64,000 bases of DNA, taken from positions 9,619,798-9,683,797 of the forward strand of contig JAJEKV010000053.1 in assembly GCA_021234155.1 (NCBI GenBank). The letters run 5' to 3'. Below the pieces are notes generated by a model. The model was not told where the DNA came from. It saw only the letters and a list, made by a program, of their open reading frames with translations, and did no database searches. Source of the stretch: Isoetes taiwanensis. Lineage: Eukaryota > Streptophyta > Lycopodiopsida > Isoetales > Isoetaceae. Numbering within the stretch: the first letter of the stretch is position 1; every line of letters begins with the position of its first letter. The translations under genes were made by a program, and so were the position numbers. Shown in pieces: positions 23,608 through 33,975 of the stretch.

Positions 23608-25645
23608 TTATGCCGGTGAAAGCTTGTTTAGAGTCTGATTTTTCACAAGAAATGTGGGCAATCTATTGAGAAGGTAAACCGAAAGTACCTTTACCGCTTC
23701 AGCCCAAAATTGAATGGGTGCTGAGGATTGAGCGAGCAAGCAACGTGCCATGTCAACAATGCTGCGATTCTTCCGTTCAGCAACGCCATTATGTTGTGGA
23801 GTATGAGGCTCGGTAAGTTGGCGCTCAATACCATGATCAGCACAAAAATGATTGAATGCTTGACTGGTAAATTCTCCACCATTATCAGATCTGAGCTTCT
23901 TAATCTGATGGGCTACTTGATTCTCAACAAGCGCTTTCCATTCTTGGAAATGGGCAAATGCATCAGATTTCCGCTTCAAGAAATAGACCCATGTTTTCCT
24001 GCTCAAATCATCAATGAATGTCAGAAAATAGTAAGCACCCGACAGAGAAGGAACATGAGTTGGACCACAAAGATCCGTGTGTACTAGTTCAAGAAGAGCA
24101 GTAGCACGAGATCCAATGAGAGTAAAGGATCTGCGGTGCTGTTTGCCCAATGCACAAGCCTCACAACTTGCAAGAGTAGGGTGCTGATGAAGATCAAAAC
24201 CGTCTACAAGTTGGGGCAGCTGGTTGAGTGCTTTAAGACTGATGTGTCCAAGCCTCTTATGCCACAGATCACAGGTACCATTACCAGCAGCTACAAGAAC
24301 AACTTGGTCAGCATATTCTTGGCCCAAATGGTAGAGATTACCCGTACGAATAGCACGAGCAAGGCTCTTTCCTGTAACTTTGCTGCGAACAATGCAGTCG
24401 TCACTATTAAAGATAACTATTGTGCCCATATCAGTAAGAAGTGCAACAGAAATCAGATCTTTACGCAAAGTAGGAGCATACATTACCCCTTTTAGAGTGA
24501 AATTACCAAGACTTGTGGGTACTTGAATGACACCCATTCCGCAGATTTGATGCTCACTATTGTCGCCGATTTGAACAATGTGATTGGAAGAGGTAGGTCT
24601 GAAACTTTCAAACCAATCTTTGTGCCAACTAATATGAGCTGTAGCACCAGAATCCATGATGAATTTGATAGAGTGAGAGGCTGCCACTTGTTTACAAAGA
24701 TAGACATAATCCAGGTTGCAGGGAACCACATTGGCTACGCTCACTTCTTCAACAATTTGGGCCACATTGGCTGAAGCTTTGTTTGTCTCCAAAGCTTTCA
24801 GTTTGTGCTCAAGATCCTTCATCTTCTTCCTACACTCTGCTGCGGTATGATTGCCTTTCTTGCAATAGTCACACACTGCCGCTTAGATGTCTTTGGCCTT
24901 TTGCCGTCAAAGACCCTTGAAGGCATTGTCGCTCTCGTTATTCTTCTTTTTCTTAGCTTTTTCATTACCTTTTGCATAGGATTTAGGCTCAGAATGACCT
25001 GCAAAGAAAGCATTGTGCTCGTCTTTGATAATCCCAGCATCTTTTCTCATCATGATCTCCTCCTTGACGGAAGTGATTGCACGATTGAGATCCATGCCTA
25101 ATTTGTATGAGATTGTCAAGAAAGCATGGAAAGAATTGGGCAAGGATCTAAGAAAGAAGAATAATTGCAATGAAGGAGAGATCTTATTCTCTTCTCCAGA
25201 GGCTTCAATCTGCCGAAAGGTGTTCTTCATGCAGTCTGCAAATTTGTCAAGACTCTCGGTCTCTTCCCAGCGCATATTCACCACTTCAGCATACAAATGC
25301 CCAATTTGTGTATGGGTCTTCTTTTCATGCTCTTGGATGAGAGCATTCCATAAATCATGGTTGTTCTCCTTCTGAACCTCATCAAGAAGAGATTCAGCAA
25401 CAGAAAGCCCAATCGTAGCCATAGCCTTGTCATCCCGGGGCCCAAGCATCAAGAACAGATTTATTCTTGCCATCTGATGCAAGCTCGGGTGCTGGTTCTT
25501 GGCCACTAACAATTCCCCAAACTCCTTCAGCCTTAAGAATGAGAGTCATTCTTCTCTTCCATTGCTGGAAACCTGTGCCATCGAAGATTTGAATCACACC
25601 GCCTCGCCGGAAGGTAATCTGTTTGTAGCTTGCATCCTTCTCCAT
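23608..25645 (-). pseudogene. copia-1 gag, protease and integrase
   Basis: Starts MEKDASYKQITF at 25645, the usual copia gag opening with FDGTGFQQWKRRM. A frameshift moves to 25512-24907 (LWNALIQEHEKKT, SLDKFADCMKNTF, the UBN2-type gag). After two stops the frame 24876-23608 gives the zinc knuckle CDYCKKGNHTAAEC, the protease FIMDSGATAHIS, the integrase zinc region (HKRLGHIS..CEACALGK) and the DDE core: HTDLCGP, LRSDNGGEF, and HNGVAERKNR, with all three acidic residues present. The frame ends early at 23608. Confidence 0.92.
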
Positions 25646-25695
25646 TGCTGTGTTGATCTTGAATCAATCTCAGCACACCTAGTGCTCTGATACCA

Positions 25696-26034
25696 TGTCA
25701 AGGTTGCACCAAGAAAGGGAGAGAAGGGGATGCACACCAATATCCGAGAGCGCAAGCTCCCAAAACAAAGGCAAATTGAAATTGTATTGAACGTATGTAT
25801 GAATACAAGATATAAAAAGGGGCAGCAAATAATAATTGCTCCCGTTACCAACCACACATAATTATGCCGTAACTAATTAAGGCAAGTAGGTGCCGTAGCT
25901 AATTAAGGCAAGTGGATGGGTTGGTGTAGGTGCTGATGAAGTGCTGATTCAAGACATAGTCGCGACCTCTTTGAGGCCGAGTGTCACAAGGCCAAGCAAA
26001 GAAGATGGTGATCTCGATATCATATATCTCGACA
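25696..26034 (-). repeat. copia-1 5' LTR (right)
   Basis: 339 bases, same length as the left LTR; on minus it is followed directly by the tRNA-Met primer-binding site. Confidence 0.95.
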
Positions 26035-26039
26035 GTGTC

Positions 26040-26350
26040 TTTGTTGGAACCCTATATGATGAATCCATTTCCATATCAAGTACCTCCACCTCCACCACTA
26101 GTCGAGATTGATGATCATGAGGAGTTCGAGGTTTGAGAGATTCTGGATTCCAAGTTTCTTCGTCGACGATTGTATTACTTTGTCGATTGGGAAGGTTACT
26201 CGCCAAGTGATAGGACCTAGGAGCCTGCCAAGAATCTGACTAATGCGCTTGACAAAATTGCGGAGTTTCACCGACGTTACCCGAACAAGCCAAGTTTGAG
26301 TACTCCGGCCCCAGCTCCGAGGACTCGTCGCCATCGTAGGAGGGGGATGG
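26040..26350 (+). pseudogene. gypsy-1 C-terminal chromodomain
   Basis: Beyond copia-1 the same protein continues. 26101-26297 reads VEIDDHEEFEV, then EILDSKFLRRRLYYFVDWEGY and EPAKNLTNALDKIAEFHRRYP, which is a chromodomain with its aromatic cage residues partly recognisable (YYFVDW). Two stops (TGA 26134, TAG 26218, the latter where Trp is expected) kill it. Chromodomains of this group bind histone marks and direct integration to heterochromatin. Confidence 0.88.
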
Positions 26351-26861
26351 TGTAACGACCATATGGATATTCGTATCATATGAACATTATATTCGTATGT
26401 ACAAAAGACGGTCGTCACACGGATGCAAAAGGGTCGTTGCATAAGACAAAGTTTGAACTCGCAACCTTCCAGTTGTGAATCATGCCAAATGCGCTACCAA
26501 TATTTGTTGAAGACCTTCCTTCACGTCTTCCTCATATGTGGGACTATCTCCAGGAGGTTCTAGAATATTCTAGAACCTAAATGCATGCACAACACGTGGC
26601 GCGATCTCATCCATTGGAGTGGCACGATCCTGACTGTTGGCCTAGATATATAAGGAGGCACCTCCTTCTTGTCGAACCATTCCGGTTCAACGCCAGTCTT
26701 GAGCCTTCTAGGCATCTGTCTCGTGTTCCTGCTTGCCTTCAGGCCATTGTACTCTTGATTCTTGTTCATATATCAGATTCTTTGCCGATCTTGGCATATT
26801 TCTTCCGTATTTCTTGCGTATTTTCTACATATTTTCATTCTTCTCGCGTAGGTTCATGACA
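26351..26861 (+). repeat. gypsy-1 3' LTR
   Basis: 511 bases, TGTAACGACC...TTCATGACA, the partner of 16440-16952. It differs from the 5' LTR at many scattered sites and heavily in the tRNA-like block. Confidence 0.9.
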
Positions 26862-27303
26862 ATTTTCGGAAAGTTCTACCAAAGAGGATCACAATTACTT
26901 GAAGCAATATTTCAAACGCATGTCTACTCAGCAAGCTTTGAAATGCCAGGGCTTGGGAATAAGTGTAAAAATCACATGGCATCGACAAAGTTACATGTGA
27001 ACACATTTACCTCTGAAGAAATGCAGACTCATTACATCAAGGGTGCTCACCGCCGCCGAATTGAGACAGACAAATAGATTTGGGAGGCTAGATGCCACAC
27101 TCTTTAGCATTGTGCGGCATTTGAACCTATTAGGGCAAGCTATGTTGAAATGGTCCCGCCTAATCAGCCGTTGCACATGGATTTAGTGGGGATATTGGGA
27201 CCATATCTCCAGGAGATGATGGATGCGCGCACTCAATTGTGTCCCCCATACTCTATTGATATGTACCCCTGTACAGATTGTCAGCGTGCTTATTACTACT
27301 GCT
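26862..27303 (+). pseudogene. unidentified eroded coding-like segment
   Basis: Immediately after gypsy-1 the plus strand reads KFYQRGSQLLEAIFQTH, then GAHRRRIETDK and a stop; the same frame continues through two stops with PPNQPLHMDLVGILGPYLQE and ends PCTDCQRAYYYC. Composition is protein-like, but no family is recognised and the two stops rule out a simple exon. It could be an old transposon or gene fragment. Confidence 0.2.
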
Positions 27304-27463
27304 AAGTTTTTTCCTCAAAAACCCTTCGAGGCAAGGGTTTTTTCATCCTGAATAGTAATACAACTATTGTGCTCTTTTTATTTTGATCCCATAGGCCTAT
27401 TGATCTTCACGAATGATAAAAACCCTTTCAATTCCATTCAATTCTCCCTCCCTCCCTCCTAGT

Positions 27464-29612
27464 GTGTGATTGTAGAAAAGCCTACAGGAAGATAACTCGG
27501 CAAAAGAAGGCAATTTATCTATCATAAGCAAGAGTTCCTGTGTCACAGCTACCTATTTGATCCCAAAATGTTTTGGTACACATTGCGCAAAAACAGAAAA
27601 CAGAAATTCCCTCTATTACTTGATGTACTCTGAAAGCACGTGCATACTCTTTATCACCACTCAGAAGGGGACCTTATCTCTATCCAGCATAATCGACTAA
27701 ATTTGTTGATTTCAGTAGAAGAGGTGGCTGATAGCATATCACGGTTGGCAAACGGCAAAGCCAAGGATACTGAAGGCATTTGTGCAGAGCATGTGAAATG
27801 GGCAGGGCCAAAAATCCATCCTATCCTTGCTGATATGTTCACGAAAGCAGTTGCACAGGGAATGCCTCTGGAATGGCAGGTCAACCGGGTGGTACCAGTT
27901 CATAAGGGAGGTGCTGCAAGCGATATTAATAGAACAATATTGGTAAGTGGATTGCTAACGAAGCTGTTGGCATCCATTCTGGAAAAGAGAATAAGTATAT
28001 GGGCAGAGACTAATCACAAAAGATCTGAAACACAAGCGGGTTTCCGAGCTGGAAGATCCACTATAGATCACCTACTGGTGCGCAAATCAATATTTGACAC
28101 ATTTAAGGGGACCAAGAAACCTGCATATGCAGCCTTTGTGGATTTTAGAAAGGCCTTCGATAGAGTGCCTAGTTCTCAGCTATGGGAGAGACTGGAGAAA
28201 CTGGATGTACCAGAGCAATTACGGACAACAATACAAGTGTTACATGAAAAGGTACTGATACAACTCTCCTTTCGTCTTTCTCTAGAAAATCTTGGGGTCA
28301 AGCAAGGCTGTCCAATATCCCCCACTCTATTTGGATTATTTACTGACAGTCTTGAGGATTGGCTACATAACAATTGCCCAGGAGGGACAAATATTCACGG
28401 TTATGTAGTACAGGTCCTAATATATGCCGATGATGTGGTCATTTTTGCTCGACCAGAATAAATGCAAAAATATTTAGATGGATTGGCCCGCTTTTGTGAT
28501 GCCATGGAATGCAGGTAAACCTGGACAAGACAAGTATCATGACAGTAGGGATGCTTAAACAGGAGAGTTCATTTCAATATAAAGGAAAATTGGTGCGTAC
28601 TTGTGATTCCTATAAATATTTGAAGCTGATTTTTCACAGAAACCATCGGTGGAACACATCATCTAGTAGAGAATTGATGGGAGCCATAAAGCTCTTTATG
28701 CTATGCAGAGTTTGTGCAGAGAGGCCCACTTATTGTCTTGGTCACTTAAACAGAGTGTTGCACTATATGGAAGTGAGATATGGGGGCCCAATCTCTTGCA
28801 GAGTTATGGGATGATTTAGAGCAAATTTTAAAGAAGTTTATATGCCTTGAATTAGGGGTAAAAGCTCAGACCCCATATCAAATGATGTTGACTGAATGTG
28901 GTCTTATGCCTTTAGAAGGAGAAGCATTGGTCAGATGCATTAGGTACTTGAAAAAAGTGTCCACCATGGATAACACACAACTTCCTCATAGAGCTCTTTT
29001 GTACAACAAGGATAAAGATGGTTTCAGGATGTGGTTAAGTGGCTAAAGAAGTGGGATATTGACTGGCAAGATGCACTTCTTGTAGGGAATAACCTGAAAC
29101 AATGGACTTTTGATAAGGTACATAAGAAGACGTGGTCTCAGCCTAAAATGAAAATGATTCTGTACACGCAAAACATGAACCTTAGCTTGGAAGTAGCCAA
29201 GTACCTACAGGAAAATATCTCCATAAAGAAAAGACATGCAATAGGACGAATTCGTCTTAGTTCACATCATTTGAGAGTGGAGATTGGTAGATGGAGATAT
29301 ATTATCCCCCGAACTGATAGATATTGCAAGATTTGTGGAGAGGAACAGATAGAAGATGAATATCACACATTGCTTCGTTGTAGTGCATATCATGCATTGA
29401 GAGCACGACATAGGCTTCATGCCCAGGATCTTCGTACCTTCCTCACTATGGAAGGAGATAAGATTGGGGAATACTTATTAGAGTTATTGAGATGTAGAGA
29501 GAGTTGTTTGAGAAGATGGAACCGCATTCTACATGATGATGACATATTGAGTGAGAGTGACGAGTTAGATGAGGATTCTGAAACTCATCTACCCTTTTAT
29601 GATAATATGTAA
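27464..29612 (+). pseudogene. LINE ORF2 remnant: reverse transcriptase and C-terminal zinc tail
   Basis: Non-LTR reverse transcriptase. Broken linker frames upstream (CRKAYRKITR.., FWYTLRKNRKQK) lead into 27640-28461: RLANGKAKDTEGI, ETQAGFRAGRSTIDHLL, AAFVDFRKAFDRV, GVKQGCPISPTLF and the catalytic YADDVVIF, ending at a TAA. The thumb continues at 28509 (MQVNLDKTSIMTVG), changing frame near 28800 and 29035. The end (29031-29612) carries CKICGEEQIEDEYHTLLRC, a CCHC zinc tail, and stops at TAA 29610. The AP endonuclease domain is missing, as expected for a 5'-truncated copy. Family within the LINEs was not determined. Confidence 0.88.
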
Positions 29613-29656
29613 AATTCTAGTTGCCTTTAGGCCTCTGAGGCCTCCCAAAGATTTAC

Positions 29657-29807
<151 letters not shown>

Positions 29808-29967
29808 ATGAGAAGCCTTGTTGCAATGGAAGTGAAGAAGGAAGTAGAAATTGTCACACCGTCTCTTAAAATATGAAGAGTTTAAAACATGGATTCTCAT
29901 TAGACAGGAACAAGCAAGCAATGGAGATATAACTAAACATGTAAGTGTTAACGAGGAATCAATTTCT

Positions 29968-30393
29968 GAAATTATATAAACAACAGCTTGCAAGTTTCAT
30001 TGAGTTGCAAGACCAGAGAAATAGAGCACTAAATCTTAGAAATATTGGACTGCCAGAAGAGGAAAAAAAAATACAAAACAGGTGGTTTGTCAATACATAA
30101 ATGAGCATATGCAGATTGAAGACACCGATATTCTCGATGCTTTTCGAGTAGGCAAAAAGGGAGAATGGACACGCCATGTGGTCATAAAATTTCACACTCA
30201 AGAATACCGTTCTTCTGTTTTAAAGAAAAGGACCGCTCTGAGAGGGAACAATGTGTGGATTAATGAGGATTTAACAAGGGAACAACTTCAAGATCACAAG
30301 GTACAAGTGCAAATCATGAAGGAGGCTAGGCAAGTGGGCAAGAAAACATTTTGGAAGAACAGGGAAGTGATAGTTCAAGCAGGGCCAGAATAG
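29968..30393 (+). pseudogene. LINE ORF1-like fragment (coiled coil plus RRM-type domain)
   Basis: Reads LQDQRNRALNLRNIGLPEEE, then after a frameshift VCQYINEHMQIEDTDILDAF, VVIKFHTQEYRSSVLKKR and VWINEDLTREQLQDHK, then stop. The RNLRIIGLPE, DAFRVG, VIKF..Y.R..VL.KR and I.EDLT order is that of L1-type ORF1 proteins (RNA chaperone subunit of the LINE RNP). It lies downstream of an ORF2 on the same strand, the reverse of normal gene order, so it belongs to another copy. Its 3' side ends where the Harbinger fragment starts (about 30395). Confidence 0.6.
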
Positions 30394-30394
30394 G

Positions 30395-31062
30395 GCCTCG
30401 AGACCATCAGGGTAGGGGCTTGGAACATATGCTTCAGGGCCAAAGTCTCCATCATCACATCCACTAGGTATATCTCTTTCATTAGTCTGTCCATATTTCA
30501 AATCTTCCATGACTTCAAACCATGGCCAGTTTGAAGGCTCTGCACCAGTCTTATCAAAAGCCTCTTTTTCATCCCTGAACTTTATCTACAACTTGTCCCA
30601 TTTGTTCCTCAATTGCTTCAAGTCTTCCAAGTCTTCCACCATGGAGTTTGGTCATGATTTCTCTCCACTAACTGGCAGAAAAACTAATATTCCTATTATG
30701 TCAGAGATAGCATTGTACCAATGGCATTATTAGACCAATCAACTGGTCGCTTTCTTTATTTGCTTTGGATTGTCTCGGACTAATTATCATGCACAATCAA
30801 TGCCAAAAAATCTTCGAGGGGCATCGACTCAACAGGATTTGTGGACAATGTCTTTCTCTTCTTCCTCGGATTGCAACTTGAGGCTGAGAACTTCTCTCTC
30901 CAATGCAACCGGTCCCGAAACTTGTCCAGTCATTTTGCTAGGCCTCTTTGAAGACAATTCTTTGGATCTAGAAGGCATAAATGGGTTAATAGCTAATGGT
31001 AGAGTAGATCGAGTAGCTCTGGTCATGATTAAATGACTGATACTGCACAAATTAATATTCAA
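30395..31062 (-). pseudogene. Harbinger A: Myb/SANT-like accessory protein, fragment
   Basis: PIF/Harbinger elements encode a Myb/SANT-like DNA-binding partner that brings the transposase to the nucleus and the ends. On minus, 31062-30829 gives an N-terminus (MTRATRSTLPLAINPFMP) matching the opening of the Harbinger B gene, then after stops VDWSNNAI, DLEDLKQLRNKWDKL, and TGAEPSNWPWFEVMEDLKYG. Three or more stops or frameshifts occur. The gene is cut off at about 30395, so the C-terminal half found in Harbinger B is missing. Confidence 0.75.
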
Positions 31063-31823
31063 TTAGTTCTTGATTATAATTTATGTCAGAAAATTTCAAG
31101 AACTATATCAAACTAGATAATCAAAAACTTACTCTTATTGCCTTAAGAATTTGACCTCCGAGGGCAATCACTTACCTGTTTGCAGAATTGAGGTCGGAAT
31201 TGTTAAAGAAACCCCGGCAATGACAGCAACAATAGGGGCATCAATTCTTGAGTAGGTGTCAAAATTGGGGCCTCCATTTTCGGCGAGAGTTTTGGGGCAC
31301 CAAAAAAAAATAAACTGGCCGTTATGGCCCTAACCATAAGTGCTGCAAGAAGATTAATGGGAATGCCCCTAACAATAGTTAATGGCCAATTGTCTCTCAA
31401 CGAGAGAGTCAAATATTTGTCTCTCCTTCTATCTCTCGCCATCTCCCATCTCTTCCTATCTTTCAAGTCTTCTCTCTTAGGTCGGCCATACGATCGAAAT
31501 TTTTTTGTCTTTCGTCGGATACGGCGAGAGATAAAAATTATACCGTATAGCTCGAGAGAAGATCAGAGATGAGCTTCTCTCGAGCCTTAACAGCGGCCGT
31601 TTCGAGCTGTTTTTCCCTTTCCCGCCGGATTTTTTCCCTCCAATTTGTCTCCGGCTGGCCATCCCATATGGGATAATTCAAAATGAATGATATGGGATAT
31701 TTCGAGTTCGTCTTCCCGCGTCTCATTTCCATTCGATTTCTCTAAAAAATCCATTCCATACACCTTCGAGGCAGGAAATCTTCACCGATAGCGTCATTCA
31801 AGCATGGATCCGGTCATTTTAGG
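31063..31823. promoter_or_regulatory. Harbinger A divergent intergenic region
   Basis: Lies between the minus-strand Myb-like gene and the plus-strand transposase. A block at 31340-31420 (..TTAATGGGAATGCCCCTAACAATAGTTAATGGCC..) is shared, in the same orientation, with 57770-57840 upstream of the Harbinger B Myb-like gene, so it belongs to the element. Presumably it holds both promoters. Confidence 0.5.
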
Positions 31824-33467
31824 ATGATTGCAATGCTTCTTAGGGCTATTTTGCTAGGTTTCGCAATGCAGAAGTTCTGCTTGGATCTCATTCAAGAGAA
31901 CGAACTCGAGGATCCTATGGCAATAGTGGAGGAAGAAGATTTTGAAGAAGACAACACTAGTTTTCCATATGCATCTTCAATCTTGCTCTTGGCTGCAACA
32001 TCTCGACTAAGAAGACCACCGAGAAGATTCTGGGTTTGTTCGAGACAGACCACACACTGGAATAACATTGACAATCATGCTTGGAATTGCCTTCCCTCAT
32101 TCGAAGATGATATGTGGCATCAGTTTTACAGAATGAAGAGAAGGTCATTTGAAAAATTGGTTGGCCTTATTGTGCCATACCTGATCAGACCAGGCCAGAA
32201 GGTAAGGCCCCCTGTAGATCCCAGGAAAGCAGTAGCTATGGTACTCTACTGCCATTGCATGTTGGCCAAAGGTTTTATGTTGGAAAGGCCACAGTCCAAA
32301 AATACACCAAGAAAGTGACTTTAGTTTTAGCATCCAAGACCATGCTTTACAAAAAATCTATTGGGTAAAAGCATGCTACGGTGTACCACTTTTGGAACCC
32401 TCAAAAGTACCTACACTGGGTACTTTTAAAACTGGTACTTTCTGTTTTCTCTTTCCATTAAAATCAATCGAAAATTTTTGAATTGAAGGTCAATAACATG
32501 TCAATATATAGTACTAGAGGATAACAATACTATTATAGACTAATATAAATGAATTGACTCTCAAACTTATTATTTATTGCAGCATTTATGCAAGTTCCCA
32601 GTACCCAGTGCTGGGTACTTTTCTGGGTAGTTTCGCACTCCCTAAAAAGTACTTTAGATGGTACACCCTAGCATGCTTTCACCCTATTGCCTTACCCTCA
32701 GGTCAAAGACTTCTTGATATCATGAAGGAATTTGAAGATGCCACTGGTCTGCCTAGTATTTTTGGTGTTGTTGATGGTTCTCACATTTTTCTGTACAGAA
32801 AGCCATGGAGGAAAGACAAAGGGGATGATTATTACAGCAGACACAAGAGACATTCCTGCCTCATGCAAGGTGTAGTAACACACTCTCGAATTTTTATCAA
32901 TGTTTGTGTTAGTAGAACAGGTTCTGTGCATGATTCCAATCAGTTCAAGAAGAGCCTATTGTATAAGAGGCTAGCATCAAAACAGATTTTATAGGAACCT
33001 ACTATCCAAATGACAGGAAAAAAGATTAACAGGAGAGGAGAAATACTGGATGCAGATGTGTCAGTTAATATACCACCAATGCTTTTAGGGGATTCAGCAT
33101 ATCCAAGCCGAAGGTTTTTGATTAAGGTATTTCCAGATGGCACAGGTGCTTCTGGCAGTTCAACAAGAGGATTTGCAAGGGCAGAGTTTGTGTTGAGAAT
33201 GGATTTGGTATAGTGAAAGAAAAGTTCAAGATTCTGAAAGCTTTGCCTATTCATGTTGGCAGGGCAGCCAAGATTATTCATGCTGCTTGTGTGTTGTGGA
33301 ATTTCTGCATTATGGAAGACTTGGAATTGGAAATGTTGCCCTTAGAAGCAGAATTGCCAGATATAAACTACTATGAGACTGAGGACATGAATAAGAAATT
33401 GAAGAAGGAAGGAGACTTGATAAGACATGTAATTTTCCAAAATAGAGATAATAAAAATTCAGTATGA
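31824..33467 (+). pseudogene. Harbinger A: PIF/Harbinger DDE transposase (HARBI1-like), broken
   Basis: Residues from 31824 give an acidic N-terminus and the helix-turn-helix region (FEDDMWHQFYRMKRRSFEKLV, DPRKAVAMVLYC). A frameshift near 32260 shifts FYVGKATVQKYTKKV out of frame. A MITE interrupts the gene at 32364-32683. It continues with EFEDATGLPSIFGVVDGSHI (first catalytic Asp), DYYSRHKRHSCLMQGVV, a stop at 32992, then MLLGDSAYP (second Asp) and, after a frameshift near 33175, RVCVENGFGIVKEKFKIL (catalytic Glu) to the stop at 33465. All three catalytic residues survive, but the gene cannot make a full protein. Confidence 0.9.
32364..32683. mobile_element. MITE, GCATGCTAGGGTGTACC family, copy 2, inside the transposase
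   Basis: 320 bases with ends GGTAAAAGCATGCTACGG...CCTAGCATGCTTTCACC. A 6-bp target duplication CTATTG flanks it (32358-32363 and 32684-32689). Removing the element and one CTATTG rejoins the transposase coding sequence. Same family as 1970-2214. Confidence 0.85.
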
Positions 33468-33682
33468 TTCTTTCATTCATTTCAGACACATCTGTGCTCG
33501 ATGTAAATGTTGTTTAGGGTGTTGACATTAATAGATTTCTCTCTCTCAATTCTGGTCCAGAAATATGCTCGGTATAGACATGTAATTAACATATTGCAGT
33601 TCAATTTTAAGCTTGCAGTTCAAATTTAAGCTTACAGAGCAGAAGTATTAAGTAATAGTTTATTGTAGTGATAAATCATGAA

Positions 33683-33818
33683 TGATAAACTAAACAATGT
33701 TTGCATTAAGAAAATGAACAACTACAGCAACAACTATTCAATGTTTGCATTCTGTACATGAACAAATACAGCAGTATCTAAACAATGTTTGCATTAAGAA
33801 AATAAACAACTACAGCAA
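33683..33818. repeat. minisatellite, left part, about 45-50 bp unit
   Basis: Repeated units built on AACAATGTTTGCATT...GAACAACTACAGCA. The array stops at 33818 and resumes at 51734, so the split-repeat element was inserted into it. It lies just 3' of the Harbinger transposase. Confidence 0.85.
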
Positions 33819-33975
33819 TGCCACGATTCTATTGCAATAGCAATAGAATCGACATTCCTTGGATGGGGACGCCCTATCTTGCTCTCCTATTTATACCGCC
33901 TTCTTCCTCATTTCCAGCCATCGGCGTTCTCTTGAGCTCCTTTCTATTCTGCTCATTTTTGGCTCCACAAGTTTC
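33819..33975 (+). repeat. split repeat A1 (left end)
   Basis: 157 bases, one mismatch to A2 (50617-50773; CCAGCCATC against CCAGTCATC). Just inside the end is a perfect 12-bp-arm hairpin: CGATTCTATTGC, loop AATA, GCAATAGAATCG (33824-33851). Contains a TATA-like CTCCTATTTATACC at about 33884. Confidence 0.95.

Larger units (their letters stand above)
21046..26034 (-). mobile_element. copia-1: Ty1/copia retrotransposon nested in gypsy-1
   Basis: LTRs at 21046-21384 and 25696-26034 (339 bases each, TGTCAAGG...CTCGACA). The target duplication GTGTC is exact (21041-21045 and 26035-26039). On minus the primer-binding site TGGTATCAGAGC (25695-25684), complementary to initiator tRNA-Met, adjoins the 5' LTR and a polypurine stretch (AGGAGGAGGAGG, about 21420-21430) lies before the 3' LTR. 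Domain order gag, protease, integrase, RT, RNase H is that of Ty1/copia. Several frameshifts make it defective. Confidence 0.95.
16440..26861 (+). mobile_element. gypsy-1: decayed chromodomain Ty3/gypsy retrotransposon
   Basis: LTRs at 16440-16952 and 26351-26861 (TG...CA, clearly diverged from each other) bracket gag, protease, RT, RNase H, integrase and a C-terminal chromodomain in plus orientation, the order of the Chromoviridae. The coding region is broken by several frameshifts and stops and is interrupted by the copia-1 insertion at 21046-26034. No 5-bp target duplication is evident (CTTTC on the left, ATTTT on the right), which suggests an old insertion or recombination. A standard TGG-type primer-binding site was not seen just after the 5' LTR. 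Confidence 0.9.
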
